A stretch of DNA of 64,000 bases, from assembly GCA_001899205.1 (NCBI GenBank), contig MKVL01000015.1, forward strand, positions 1-64,000, given 5' to 3'. The notes under the pieces were generated by a model. That model did no database searches. It was not told the DNA's origin and worked only from the letters and a program-made list of their open reading frames with translations. Numbering within the stretch: position 1 is the first letter of the stretch; each line of letters opens with the position of its first letter. The translations under genes were made by a program, and so were the position numbers. The stretch is from Mesorhizobium sp. 65-26 (GTDB lineage Bacteria; Pseudomonadota; Alphaproteobacteria; Rhizobiales; Rhizobiaceae). This document shows, one piece after another, positions 48,230-57,318 of the stretch.

Positions 48230-49831
48230 TCAGGATCCGAGGCCGATCGTAACGGCGTCCGGCAGGGTCGTCGCCCGGTGGCTGGACAACACGACGACGC
48301 GGTCGCGCAACCGCTCGGCCAGGCGCGCCAGGATTCGCTGGCCCTGGGCGTGGTCGAGATGTTCGGCCGGTTCGTCGAGCAGCACGATCGGCCTGTCCGA
48401 CAGCCAGGCGCGGGCAAGGTTCAGCCGCTGCGCCTCGCCGAGCGACAGGCTATCCTGCGTGATCCAGGCGTCGAGCCCGCCCGCCGCCTTGATCCGCGCC
48501 TCGAGCTCGACCGCCTCCAGCGCCTGCCACAGTTCCCCGTCCGTCGCCGCCGGCGCGAACAGATTGGTGCGCACCGTGTCCTGAAGGATCGCCGCGTCGT
48601 GCGGGCAGAAGGTTGACAGCGCCCGGCGGTCGTCCGCCCCGAGCAGGTCCGCGTCGGTTCGCATCATGTCGTTGCCGATCCAGCCGGCGACCTGCTTCAG
48701 CAAGCTGGTCTTGCCGACGCCGCTTTCGCCGGTGAGAATTGTCGGCCGCCCGGCTTTCAGCGTCAGCCCGTCCGGCGCGCCGATCGGCCGTCCGTCCGGC
48801 GCGCGCCGTTGCAGCGCCGCATGCGCCAGGGCCGCTACCGGCCCGGTGAGGCGGAGGTTGGCCCGCGGCTGTGCCTTGGGCGGCCCGTCGGTCCATCTGT
48901 CGAGCTCGGCCTGCGCGGCCCGGCGCCGCAATTCCGCGACCAGGATACGCGAGGCGCTGCCCATCGCCTCGCCCAGCGGCAGCCAGGCGAAGGCCAGGAA
49001 CACCGGGATCAGCAGCGCTTCGCCGCGCGCGCCGGAAAGCCATGCCACGGCGATTACGCACAGCGCGCTGATCGGTCCGAACAGCGAAGCCGCCGCGTCG
49101 AACGCCGCCTGCGCCCTGCGAAGTCCCAGAACGTCGCGGTCGGCCGCCGAAAAGCCAGCCAGCGCCGCGCCGCATTGCTGTTTCCATAGCCCCTCGGCCT
49201 TGAGCGGAACGCTCGATGCCATCGCCGTGCCCAGCGCGCGCGCCGCCGCCCGCCGCGCCGTGCGGGCGCGCGCCCAGGTCACCGCGCCGGCTTTCGCCGT
49301 CCACCGTGCCGCCATCAGGATCGCCGCCAGGAACAGCGCGATCGGAGCGAGCGCCAGCGGCGCCACGAAGGCGGTCGTCGCAAGGCAGCCTGCGATGCCG
49401 CAGGCCAGCGTCAGCGCCGGCATGCCGGCGCGCAGCCTTGCGAAGTCGAGGTCCTCGACATCGTCGAGATAGTCGGCGAGCCGCGCCTGGTCGCCGAGCT
49501 GCCAGCCGGCCTGCCGCACGGATGGCGCGGCGGCCATCGCCGAGAACAGCCGCACGCGGCGCTCGACCTGGTCGGAAAGCGCGGCCTTGTGCCCAAGCAG
49601 GCGCTCGCCGTAGCGCGCCGCGGTGCGGCCGGTGGCGAACAGCCGCACCAGCGCCGCCGGTATATGGAAGTTGAAGGTAAGGGCCGCCGCTGTCAGCCCG
49701 GCGATGGCGACCGACCCCAGGAACCACGCCGAGAGACCGCCGAGCAACAGGCCGCAAAGCAGCGCCGCCAGCGCCAGCAGGGTTGCGTAGCGCCAGCTTT
49801 CGCGGCTGGTGCTGCGATGCTGCGTGGTCAT
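48230..49831 (-). CDS. cydC: thiol reductant ABC exporter subunit CydC
   Basis: 533 residues. N-terminal six-helix membrane domain, then a nucleotide-binding domain with Walker A ILTGESGVGKTSLL and Walker B IVLLDEP. The signature reads DSLSLGEAQRLNLARAWLSD (LSLGE in place of LSGGQ), so the site is atypical. It exports glutathione/cysteine to the periplasm for cytochrome bd assembly, as a heterodimer with CydD. Its start overlaps the cydD stop by 4 bp. Confidence 0.93.
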   Translation of the reverse strand: MTTQHRSTSRESWRYATLLALAALLCGLLLGGLSAWFLGSVAIAGLTAAALTFNFHIPAALVRLFATGRTAARYGERLLGHKAALSDQVERRVRLFSAMAAAPSVRQAGWQLGDQARLADYLDDVEDLDFARLRAGMPALTLACGIAGCLATTAFVAPLALAPIALFLAAILMAARWTAKAGAVTWARARTARRAAARALGTAMASSVPLKAEGLWKQQCGAALAGFSAADRDVLGLRRAQAAFDAAASLFGPISALCVIAVAWLSGARGEALLIPVFLAFAWLPLGEAMGSASRILVAELRRRAAQAELDRWTDGPPKAQPRANLRLTGPVAALAHAALQRRAPDGRPIGAPDGLTLKAGRPTILTGESGVGKTSLLKQVAGWIGNDMMRTDADLLGADDRRALSTFCPHDAAILQDTVRTNLFAPAATDGELWQALEAVELEARIKAAGGLDAWITQDSLSLGEAQRLNLARAWLSDRPIVLLDEPAEHLDHAQGQRILARLAERLRDRVVVLSSHRATTLPDAVTIGLGS

Positions 49832-51444
49832 GCCGCCGGCTCCCGCTTCTCGAGCGCGTCGAGATCGATGACGCGGCCGGCCAGCGCCGCGAGCTCCGGA
49901 TCATGCGTCGCCGCCACCACCAGCCGCGACCCGGCCATCTCGACCAGCGCCTGGCGCACTGCCCTCGCCGTGGCGGGATCGAGTTTTGCGGTCGGCTCGT
50001 CGGCGATCACCGAGCGCTCCGACAGTGCCGCCCGGGCGACCGCGATGCGCAGCCGCTGGCCGCCGGAAAGATTGGCGCCGCCCATGGCGAGATGCGCGTC
50101 GAGCCCGCCCGCCAGCAGTCCGTCGTCAAGCAGCCCGACGGCGCCGGCCGCCAGCATCAGGCGTGCCTTGCTCGGGCTCGCCATCTCCCAGGCGATCGCG
50201 TCGCCGAGCGTGCCTTCCGGAACGTAGCTGTCGGTGGCGACCCAGACCGCGTCGGCGATTGCGGGTTTCGCGGCGGCTGACGCTCCGGGTGTCGGATCGA
50301 GCCCGGCGAGGCGTCGCAGCAGCGTTGACTTGCCCGCGCCGCTGCGGCCGGTGATCGCGACCAGCCCGCATGCCGGCAGGTCGAAGTCCAGCCGGTCGAG
50401 TGCCGGCACGTCGAACATCGGCAAGCCGGGCGACGCGTCGGTGGCGATATCCAGCATCGCGTCCATCGCCGCCGCCGCCGCCAGCCCATCCGCCTTGGCG
50501 TGGTACTGTTCGGAAAAGCGGCGGAACGGCGCGAAATATTCAGGCGCCACCATCAGGATGAACAGGCTCTGCCAAAGCTCCAGGTTGGAGAAACCAGGAA
50601 TGGACGCCAGCTTCAGGTGGCCGAGGCCGAGGAACACGGCGAGCACGGCGATCGACATCGAGGCGAAGAAGTCGATGATGCCGGCATTGAGAAAGGCCAC
50701 GCGCAGCACGCCCATGGTGTTGGCCGCATAGGCCCGCAGCCGTTCCGCGAGCCGCGCTTCCTCCGTCGCCAGGGCATGGTTGGCAAGCACCGTCGGCAAG
50801 GCGCGCATGCGGTCGGCGAACTGGCCGGCGAGGCGTCCGAACGCGGTCTCGCGCGCCTTTGCCCGCCTGGCGATGGTGTCGCCGACCAGCGCGAAGAATA
50901 TGATCATGACAGGCGTCATCACCAGCACCAGCGCCGCCGCCTGCCAGGAAACGAGGAGCAGCGCCGCCGCCGCCAGCAGCGGCCCGACCGCCATCACCAT
51001 GCTCGCGGTGCGGTGGCCGATGACCAGCGCGGCCAGCGCCTCGGGGTGGCGCTGCATGCTGACTGTCAGCGCGCCGGGGCTCAGCCGGCGGAGCTGGCGC
51101 GACGGCATCATGCGCAGCCTTTGCAGCGCCGCGTCCCTGACGGCGATGGCAACATGCGTTTCCGCGCCGGCCTGGACGCGATCGCAGGCGAAGCCGGCGA
51201 GCGTCGCCGCGAGTAGCAGCCCGATCGTGGCGAGCGGCACCCAGCCTTCGACGGGCTGGTTCATGACCAGCCGTCCGACGAGCAGCACCACGGATCCGGA
51301 AAAGCCGAGCCTGAGAGCCGTTCGCGCGACCTGCCAGGCCAGCACGCGCCGCGCGCCGGGCCTGCCCGCCTCGCGCGCATGTGCCAGCGCGCCGAAGGTG
51401 GGACCTTGTTGGTCCGGGGTCTCACATGCGGTTTCTAACGTCAT
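49828..51444 (-). CDS. cydD: thiol reductant ABC exporter subunit CydD
   Basis: 538 residues from the ATG at 51444. Membrane domain at about 20-320. Nucleotide-binding domain with ITGRSGAGKSTLLRRLAG, canonical NLSGGQRLRIAVARAALSE and VIADEPTAKLDP. Partner of CydC, whose signature is degenerate, so one ATP site may dominate. Promoter with the FNR box at 51479-51492 is shared with cydA. Confidence 0.93.
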   Translation of the reverse strand: MTLETACETPDQQGPTFGALAHAREAGRPGARRVLAWQVARTALRLGFSGSVVLLVGRLVMNQPVEGWVPLATIGLLLAATLAGFACDRVQAGAETHVAIAVRDAALQRLRMMPSRQLRRLSPGALTVSMQRHPEALAALVIGHRTASMVMAVGPLLAAAALLLVSWQAAALVLVMTPVMIIFFALVGDTIARRAKARETAFGRLAGQFADRMRALPTVLANHALATEEARLAERLRAYAANTMGVLRVAFLNAGIIDFFASMSIAVLAVFLGLGHLKLASIPGFSNLELWQSLFILMVAPEYFAPFRRFSEQYHAKADGLAAAAAMDAMLDIATDASPGLPMFDVPALDRLDFDLPACGLVAITGRSGAGKSTLLRRLAGLDPTPGASAAAKPAIADAVWVATDSYVPEGTLGDAIAWEMASPSKARLMLAAGAVGLLDDGLLAGGLDAHLAMGGANLSGGQRLRIAVARAALSERSVIADEPTAKLDPATARAVRQALVEMAGSRLVVAATHDPELAALAGRVIDLDALEKREPAA

Positions 51445-51478
51445 CGCGGTCTTGTCGCATGGATTTCGGCTGGTCAGC

Positions 51479-51492
51479 TTGATCCATATCAA
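51479..51492. promoter_or_regulatory. FNR/FixK box between cydDC and cydABX
   Basis: TTGATCCATATCAA is a perfect match to the TTGAT-N4-ATCAA site of FNR/FixK/FnrN regulators. It sits 35 bp before the cydD start and 55 bp before the cydA start, so it can serve both directions. The FNR-type gene at 55063 is the natural partner. Confidence 0.88.
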
Positions 51493-51546
51493 ATCATATG
51501 GGCTGGAACCGATCTAGGAAGGCTCATACGCAAGAGGGATTCCCCC

Positions 51547-53118
51547 ATGATTGATCCGCTCCTCGTCGACCTGTCGCGACTGCAGTTCGCCCTGACGGCG
51601 CTCTACCACTTCCTGTTCGTGCCGCTGACGCTCGGCCTGTCCATCCTTATCGCCATGATGGAGACCGTCTACGTGATGACGGGCCGCACCGTCTGGCGCG
51701 AGATGACCAAATTCTGGGGCGTGCTGTTCGGCATCAACTTCGCCCTCGGCGTCGCCACCGGCATCACCATGGAATTCCAGTTCGGCATGAACTGGGCCTT
51801 CTACTCGCACTATGTAGGTGACGTGTTCGGCGCGCCACTCGCCATCGAGGGCCTGATGGCCTTCTTCCTCGAGGCGACCTTCGTCGGCCTGTTCTTCTTC
51901 GGCTGGGACAGGCTGTCGGCGCGGGCCCACATGATCGTCACCTGGCTGATGGCGCTGGGCACCAATTTCTCGGCGCTGTGGATCCTGATCGCCAATGGCT
52001 GGATGCAGAACCCGGTCGGCGCGGCCTTCAATCCGGACACGATGCGCATGGAGGTCACCGACTTCATGGCGGTGATCTTCAATCCGGTCGCGCAGGCCAA
52101 GTTCGTCCACACCGTCTCGGCCGGCTATGTCTGCGCCGCCACCTTCGTGCTCGGCGTCTCGGCCTGGTATCTGCTGCGCGGCCGCCACGTCGAGCTCGCC
52201 AAGCGCTCCTTCGTCATCGCCTCGGCCTTCGGCCTGGCGTCGGCGCTGTCGGTCATCGTGCTCGGCGACGAAAGCGGCTACGCGCTCACCGACAACCAGA
52301 AGATGAAGCTCGCGGCGATAGAGGCCATGTGGGAGACCGAGCCCGCACCCGCCTCCTTCACCGCCTTCGGCATTCCGAGCCAGAGGGATCGCGAGACGCA
52401 TTTCGCCATCCGCATCCCGTGGGTTATGGGCATAATCGGCACGCGCTCGATCGACAGGGAGATTCCCGGCATCGACCAGCTCGTCGCCCATGCCGAGGAA
52501 CGCATCCGTACCGGCATCCTCGCCTATGACGCGCTGGAGAAGGTCAAGGCGAACCGCAGCGACACCGCCGCCCGCGCCGCCTTCGATGCCAACTCCAGGG
52601 ATCTCGGCTACGCGCTGCTGCTCAAGCGGTTCCTGCCCGATCCCCGGCAGGCGAGCGAGCAGCAGATCAAGGATGCCGCCTGGTCGACCGTGCCTTATGT
52701 GCCGCTGCTCTTCTTCGGCTTCCGCCTGATGGTGGCCTGCGGCTTCCTGCTCGCCGCGCTGTTTGCCGTGTCGCTCTGGCACACGACACGCGAGACGGCG
52801 GCGCCGCGCTGGCTGCTCCGCGCCGCGCTGCTGGCCATGCCGCTGCCCTGGATCGCCATCGAGGTCGGCTGGTTCGTGGCGGAGTTCGGCCGCCAGCCCT
52901 GGATCATCGACGGCGTGCTGCCGACCTTCCTCGCCACGTCAGAGCTTGGCGCATGGAACCTGATGCTGACGATCGCCAGCTTCACCCTGATCTACGGCGT
53001 GCTCGCCGTCATCGAGGTGCGCCTGATGCTGGCGGCCATCCGCAAGGGGCCGGAGGTGGCCAAGGTCATCGACGACCTGCGCCCGAACGCCGACCCGGCC
53101 ATGCAGCCCGCAGAGTGA
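51547..53118 (+). CDS. cydA: cytochrome bd ubiquinol oxidase subunit I
   Basis: 523 residues, close to E. coli CydA in size. LSRLQFALTALYHFLFVPLTLG carries the heme-b595 histidine. GRQPWIIDGVLPT is conserved, and the segment LGYALLLKRFLPDPRQ indicates the long-quinol-loop (E. coli-like) type rather than the short CIO type. High-affinity oxygen reduction with quinol. AGAGGG site precedes the ATG. Confidence 0.95.
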   Translation: MIDPLLVDLSRLQFALTALYHFLFVPLTLGLSILIAMMETVYVMTGRTVWREMTKFWGVLFGINFALGVATGITMEFQFGMNWAFYSHYVGDVFGAPLAIEGLMAFFLEATFVGLFFFGWDRLSARAHMIVTWLMALGTNFSALWILIANGWMQNPVGAAFNPDTMRMEVTDFMAVIFNPVAQAKFVHTVSAGYVCAATFVLGVSAWYLLRGRHVELAKRSFVIASAFGLASALSVIVLGDESGYALTDNQKMKLAAIEAMWETEPAPASFTAFGIPSQRDRETHFAIRIPWVMGIIGTRSIDREIPGIDQLVAHAEERIRTGILAYDALEKVKANRSDTAARAAFDANSRDLGYALLLKRFLPDPRQASEQQIKDAAWSTVPYVPLLFFGFRLMVACGFLLAALFAVSLWHTTRETAAPRWLLRAALLAMPLPWIAIEVGWFVAEFGRQPWIIDGVLPTFLATSELGAWNLMLTIASFTLIYGVLAVIEVRLMLAAIRKGPEVAKVIDDLRPNADPAMQPAE

Positions 53119-53136
53119 AGCGAGAGGATTAGGACG

Positions 53137-54291
53137 ATGATCGAATTTCTCTTCGACTATTCAACGCTCCGGGTGATCTGGTGGATCCTGCTCGGCGTGC
53201 TGTTGATCGGCTTTGCCACGACCGACGGCTTCGACATGGGCGTCGGCACCCTCCTGCCCTTCGTCGGCAAGACGGATGCCGAGCGGCGCGTCGTCATCAA
53301 CACCATCGGCCCGGTCTGGGAAGGCAACCAGGTGTGGTTCATCCTCGGTGGCGGCGCCATCTTCGCCGCCTGGCCGGCGCTCTACGCGCTGTCCTTCTCC
53401 GGCTTCTACCTCGCCATGTTCCTGGTGCTCGCGGCGCTGATCCTGCGGCCCGTCAGCTTCAAGTACCGCTCGAAGCGGCCGGATCCGGCCTGGCGCGCGG
53501 GCTGGGATCGGGCGCTGTTCGTCGGCAGCGCCGTGCCGGCGCTGATCTTCGGCGTGGCGGTCGGCAACACGCTGCGCGGCGTGCCGTTCCACTACACCTC
53601 CGATCTCAGGCCGATCTACGAAGGCACGCTTTTCGGCCTGCTCAACCCTGTGGCGCTCTATTGCGGCCTGGTGTCGCTCTCCATGCTGGTCATGCACGGT
53701 GCCGCCTGGCTCGCCCTCAAGAGTGAAGGCCCGGTGGCCGATCGCTCGCGGGCGCTCGGCGGTAAGGCGGCGCTTCTCGCCGGCGTGCTGTTTGCCGGCG
53801 GCGGCGTTCTTGTATGGCTCGGCCTGCTCGGCGGCTACCGCGTTACCTCGCCGATCGTCTGGGACGGGCCGTCGAACCCGCTTCTCAAGACCGTCGAGGC
53901 CGACCCCGGCGCCTGGCTCGCCAATTTCCACGCGCATCCGCTCCTGTGGGTGGTGCCCGCGCTCGGCGTCGCCGCGCCGCTGCTCGCCGCCATCGGGTTC
54001 CGCACGCGGGCGGCGGGCTTGACCTTCCTCGCCTCCTCGCTCGGCGTCGCCACCATCGTCGCCACGGTCGGCGTCGCCATGTTCCCGATCCTGCTGCCGT
54101 CGAGCACCAATCCCGGCCATTCGCTGGCCGTCTTCGACGCATCCTCGAGCCGGCTGACGCTGCGCAACATGCTGATCGCGACGGCGATCTTCATGCCGCT
54201 CATCCTCGCCTACACCGGCTGGGTCTACCGCGTGCTGCGCGGCAAGGTCAGCGAGAAGAGCGTCGAGAGCGCCGGCACCAGCGCGTACTAG
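53137..54291 (+). CDS. cydB: cytochrome bd ubiquinol oxidase subunit II
   Basis: 384 residues, multi-spanning. TTDGFDMGVGTLLPFVGKTDAERRVVINTIGPVWEGNQVWFI is the conserved N-terminal region. PVSFKYRSKRPD and the later ILLPSSTNPGHSLAVFDASSSRLTL are typical of CydB. Follows cydA by 18 bp. Confidence 0.95.
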   Translation: MIEFLFDYSTLRVIWWILLGVLLIGFATTDGFDMGVGTLLPFVGKTDAERRVVINTIGPVWEGNQVWFILGGGAIFAAWPALYALSFSGFYLAMFLVLAALILRPVSFKYRSKRPDPAWRAGWDRALFVGSAVPALIFGVAVGNTLRGVPFHYTSDLRPIYEGTLFGLLNPVALYCGLVSLSMLVMHGAAWLALKSEGPVADRSRALGGKAALLAGVLFAGGGVLVWLGLLGGYRVTSPIVWDGPSNPLLKTVEADPGAWLANFHAHPLLWVVPALGVAAPLLAAIGFRTRAAGLTFLASSLGVATIVATVGVAMFPILLPSSTNPGHSLAVFDASSSRLTLRNMLIATAIFMPLILAYTGWVYRVLRGKVSEKSVESAGTSAY

Positions 54292-54296
54292 GACAG

Positions 54297-54329
54297 TTCC
54301 GGCAAGGCCGCGTGGCGGCTTTGCCGGAA
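54297..54329 (+). terminator. hairpin between cydB and cydX
   Basis: TTCCGGCAAGGCCGC (54297-54311) pairs with GCGGCTTTGCCGGAA (54315-54329) around a GTG loop with one G-T wobble. No T-run follows, so it more likely protects the cydAB message or lowers read-through than ends it. Confidence 0.6.
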
Positions 54330-54398
54330 ACCAAATGAGACAGAGCAATGGAGGTGACCCTGTTTCACCGGAATTGCTCGGAAAGAGGAACAGGAACC

Positions 54399-54530
54399 AT
54401 GTGGTACTTCGCCTGGATACTCGGACTTGGTCTTGCCGCTTCGGTCGGCATCCTCAACGCGCTCTGGTACGAGCTGCGCTCGGTGCGTGAGGAGCCCACG
54501 CACGAAGGCGTGCCGCTGCCGACACCCTGA
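54399..54530 (+). CDS. cydX: small cytochrome bd subunit CydX
   Basis: 43 residues beginning MWYFAWILGLGLAASVGILNALWYE, the CydX/YbgT single-helix form. The start at 54399 is chosen over 54348 because the family begins with MWYF. It stabilises cytochrome bd. Comes 108 bp after cydB. Confidence 0.9.
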   Translation: MWYFAWILGLGLAASVGILNALWYELRSVREEPTHEGVPLPTP

Positions 54531-54556
54531 TCCGCGGCGGTTCGGAGCCTTCATCC

Positions 54557-55033
54557 ATGACGGACAGCAGGCAGAAGCCCGGCTTCGGCCGGGAACGGGA
54601 GCGGCTTGCCCTGGATTTCGCGCTTTTGGTCGCCCGGGCGCACGAACGCAAGCTGCGGCTTTGCGACGCGCTCGAGGCGATCGCCGACGACCTTCCGTCG
54701 CGCGTCGATCCCCTCCTGTGCCTCGATGTTGCGAGCAGCCTGTTGCCAATGCTGCGCGCCAGCCATCACTTCGAGGAGGAAATCGTCTTTCCTGCCTTCG
54801 CCCAAACGGAGCAGCGGGAGCGGATCGTCGCCAGGTTGCGCGCCGAGCACCTCGAGGACGAATGCCTGGCCGAGGATCTCAGCGAGGCGCTGCTCGCCCA
54901 TGGCCATGGCGGGCCGATCGCCAATCCGGAGGCCTTCGGCTACATGCTGCGCGCATTTTTCGAGGCCCTGCGTCGACACATCGCCTTCGAACGCGACCAT
55001 CTGCTCCCGGCCCTGACCGACGGCGCGGGCTGA
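54557..55033 (+). CDS. hemerythrin-like domain protein
   Basis: 158 residues, helical. Metal-site residues: HHFEEEIVFPAF at about 70-81, EHLEDE at about 95-100, and LRRHIAFERDHLLPAL at about 137-152, in the hemerythrin pattern (H-x3-E, H-x3-E, H-x4-D). Such proteins bind O2 or NO at a di-iron centre or sense redox state. It is 26 bp after cydX and likely in the same transcript, so it may link to O2 or NO handling. Confidence 0.8.
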   Translation: MTDSRQKPGFGRERERLALDFALLVARAHERKLRLCDALEAIADDLPSRVDPLLCLDVASSLLPMLRASHHFEEEIVFPAFAQTEQRERIVARLRAEHLEDECLAEDLSEALLAHGHGGPIANPEAFGYMLRAFFEALRRHIAFERDHLLPALTDGAG

Positions 55034-55062
55034 GGCCGCGCAACCGGCGTGATGTGCTAGGG

Positions 55063-55824
55063 TCAGCCGCCCGCGCGTGACGCCAGCCGCGCTATGTCGT
55101 CGATGATGACATGGCGGTTGTTTTCGATGCGGATCACGCCGTCGCTGCGCAGCCGGGTCAGTTGCCGGCTGACCGTCTCGATGGTCAGGCCGAGGAAATC
55201 GGCGATCTCGGCCCGCGACAGCGGCAGGTCGAAGGCGGCGCCGCGGCGCTCCGGACCGGCGGAGGGATCGATGTTGCGGGCGATCATCAGGAGGAAGCTG
55301 GCGATACGCTCGGCGGCCGTCTTGCGGCCGAGCGTCACCATCCATTCGCGCGCCTGGTCGAGCTCTTCCAGCGTCTGCTGCAGCAGGCGGTGCTCTAGGC
55401 CCGGCTGCTCGGCCATCATGCGTTCAAGCGCGCCGCGCGGGAAGGAGCACAGCTCGACCTCGGTCGCGGCCTCCGCCGCCACTTCGCTTTCCGCCTTGAA
55501 GGGACGGCCGAGGAAATCCGGCGCGAACTGCAATCCGACGATCTGCTGGCGGCCATCGGCGAGCGTTTTGGTCAATTTGACCACCCCGGACAGCACGTTC
55601 GAATAATGGTCGACATTCTCGGCGTCGCCGACGAGCTCGCGTCCGCCGACGATCCGGCGCCGGCTCGCGCCCTTGGAGAGGGTGACGAGCTGGTCGGGCG
55701 TCAGCGCGCCGCAAATGCCACGGTGCCGCGCCTCGCAGGAGGCGCAGAGGACCGGGATTCCCTTGGTGTGGACGTCGTCGCGCACGATGCCGCAGATATA
55801 TCCTCGGGCGCCCGTCGCCGCCAC
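55063..55824 (-). CDS. FNR/FnrN-type oxygen-sensing transcriptional regulator
   Basis: Up to 253 residues from the GTG at 55824; the GTG at 55785 (240 residues) is an equally likely start. Iron-sulfur cysteines C-x2-C-x7-C in VLCASCEARHRGIC near the N-terminus and a fourth in VELCSFP fit the 4Fe-4S FNR pattern. A cyclic-nucleotide-like beta-roll follows, then a HTH (LSRAEIADFLGLTIETVSRQLTRLRSDGVIRI). It should sense oxygen and read TTGAT-N4-ATCAA. The cyd FNR box at 51479 is a probable target. Convergent with the hemerythrin gene. Confidence 0.88.
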   Translation of the reverse strand: MAATGARGYICGIVRDDVHTKGIPVLCASCEARHRGICGALTPDQLVTLSKGASRRRIVGGRELVGDAENVDHYSNVLSGVVKLTKTLADGRQQIVGLQFAPDFLGRPFKAESEVAAEAATEVELCSFPRGALERMMAEQPGLEHRLLQQTLEELDQAREWMVTLGRKTAAERIASFLLMIARNIDPSAGPERRGAAFDLPLSRAEIADFLGLTIETVSRQLTRLRSDGVIRIENNRHVIIDDIARLASRAGG

Positions 55825-55912
55825 AGGCGCAACCGCGTAACGGCGTCGCAGCGATGCATCGACGGTAATGCCGGTTGGCGGTATGAATCAAGCTCCGGCG
55901 TCGGCCGAAACG

Positions 55913-55936
55913 AAAAAACCGGGCCATTGGCCCGGC
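55913..55936 (-). terminator. rho-independent terminator of secB
   Basis: On the reverse strand CCGGGCC, an AAT loop and GGCCCGG are followed by TTTTTT (plus-strand A run 55913-55918). It lies about 100 bp after the secB stop. Confidence 0.8.
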
Positions 55937-56033
55937 TTTCATCGTTATTGCAAAGAATAGAATCCGGCTTTCGCTGGAAATCTGCTGGTACAGCCAGGCC
56001 TGTCCGATCCCGAATCTTCGGGACGGTGTTGCC

Positions 56034-56534
56034 TCAGCTGGTCTTGACCTTGGCCGCGGCCTGGTCCTCGGCCAGCTTCTGCTGGAACATCTGCGCGAAG
56101 TCGATCGGGTCGAGCATCAGCGGCGGGAAGCCGCCATTGCGCGTCGATTCGGCGATGATCTGACGGGCGAACGGGAACAGCAGGCGCGGGCACTCGATGA
56201 ACAGGATCGGCAGCATGTGCTCCTGCGGGAACCCGGTGATGTTGAACACGCCGCCATAGACCAGCTCGACGTTGAACAGCACTTCCTGGTCGAAGGAGGC
56301 CTTGGCGTTCAGCGTCAGGTTGACGTCGAACTGCTTGTCCGAGAGCGGATTGGCGTTGACGTTGACGTTGATGGCGATGCCGGGCGCCTTGTCGCGGCCG
56401 CGCAGCGAGTTGGGCGCGCCGGGGCTTTCGAAGGAAAGGTCCTTAACGTACTGGGCAAGTACGTTGAGCGTCGGCTGCGTGGCGGTGCCGTTTCCGTTGG
56501 CCGCGCCGGCCGGCGCGTCATCATTGCTGGCCAT
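56034..56534 (-). CDS. secB: protein-export chaperone SecB
   Basis: 166 residues. [54 protein letters not shown] is the SecB core. It binds unfolded precursors for SecA. Acidic central region and normal length. On the same strand as fxsA, and followed by a clear terminator. Confidence 0.96.
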   Translation of the reverse strand: MASNDDAPAGAANGNGTATQPTLNVLAQYVKDLSFESPGAPNSLRGRDKAPGIAINVNVNANPLSDKQFDVNLTLNAKASFDQEVLFNVELVYGGVFNITGFPQEHMLPILFIECPRLLFPFARQIIAESTRNGGFPPLMLDPIDFAQMFQQKLAEDQAAAKVKTS

Positions 56535-56625
56535 AAGCCGTTGTCCTCTTGCCGCGGCAGCATCGCCGCCCGAATTGAAATCGGGCGTTCGCTACCATGC
56601 TCGGCATGACAACACAAGGTTGGCC

Positions 56626-57126
56626 TTATTCATCCTTCAGGCGCCGCCACGGCGAGTGGTGCTCGGATCCGCGGGAATAATCGTCGTCGCGCGAATAGTC
56701 GTCATCGTCGAGGTCGATGGTCTTGCCGCGCTGTCGACTCCTGAAGCCGGCCGTGGTGAATTCGCTCGCCACCACGACGCGCCCTTTCAGCAGCCGCCAG
56801 GCAAGGTCCCGCACCGGCGGCAGGAACAGCAGGATGCCGATGATATCGGTGATGAAGCCGGGAACGATGAGCAGGATCGCCGCCACCACGATCATGGCGC
56901 CATGCGCGAGCTGCCGGCTGGGATCGTGGCCGGCTTCCATCTCGGTGCGGATGCGCGCCATGACGCCCAGCCCCTGGTGCCGTAGCAGGAGGCCGCCGGC
57001 GATGCTGGAGGCGATCACCAGGCCGACCGTCGCGAGCGCGCCGATCTGGCGGCCGACGACGACGAAACCGGCGATCTCCAGAAGCGGGAGCGCGAGCAGG
57101 AACAGGGGGAGGAACGAAATGCGCAA
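56626..57126 (-). CDS. fxsA: FxsA family membrane protein
   Basis: 166 residues. Hydrophobic segments near 5-20, 30-45 and 78-100 with LLLRHQGLGVMARIRTEMEAG and IVPGFITDIIGILLFLPPVRDLAWRLL, the FxsA (suppressor of F exclusion) layout. The tail is acidic and repetitive (DDDDYSRDDDYSRGSE). The function in rhizobia is unknown. Divergent from the Tim44-like gene. Confidence 0.9.
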   Translation of the reverse strand: MRISFLPLFLLALPLLEIAGFVVVGRQIGALATVGLVIASSIAGGLLLRHQGLGVMARIRTEMEAGHDPSRQLAHGAMIVVAAILLIVPGFITDIIGILLFLPPVRDLAWRLLKGRVVVASEFTTAGFRSRQRGKTIDLDDDDYSRDDDYSRGSEHHSPWRRLKDE

Positions 57127-57318
57127 GTCTGACCGACCGTTTCCAGGTTTTGCTTGCCGGCGGCGACGTGACCGGCAGGTGAGCCCGTTAAATAGGTATG
57201 CCTGCCTTTGATTTGAATGATTGCGCCTAGCGTTCTATATGCTTTGAGTGTTGAACGCCATGTGACCCGCGGTCTTGCCCGTTGGTCCGGCCAGAATAGG
57301 GATTGATCGGCGGAAGAT

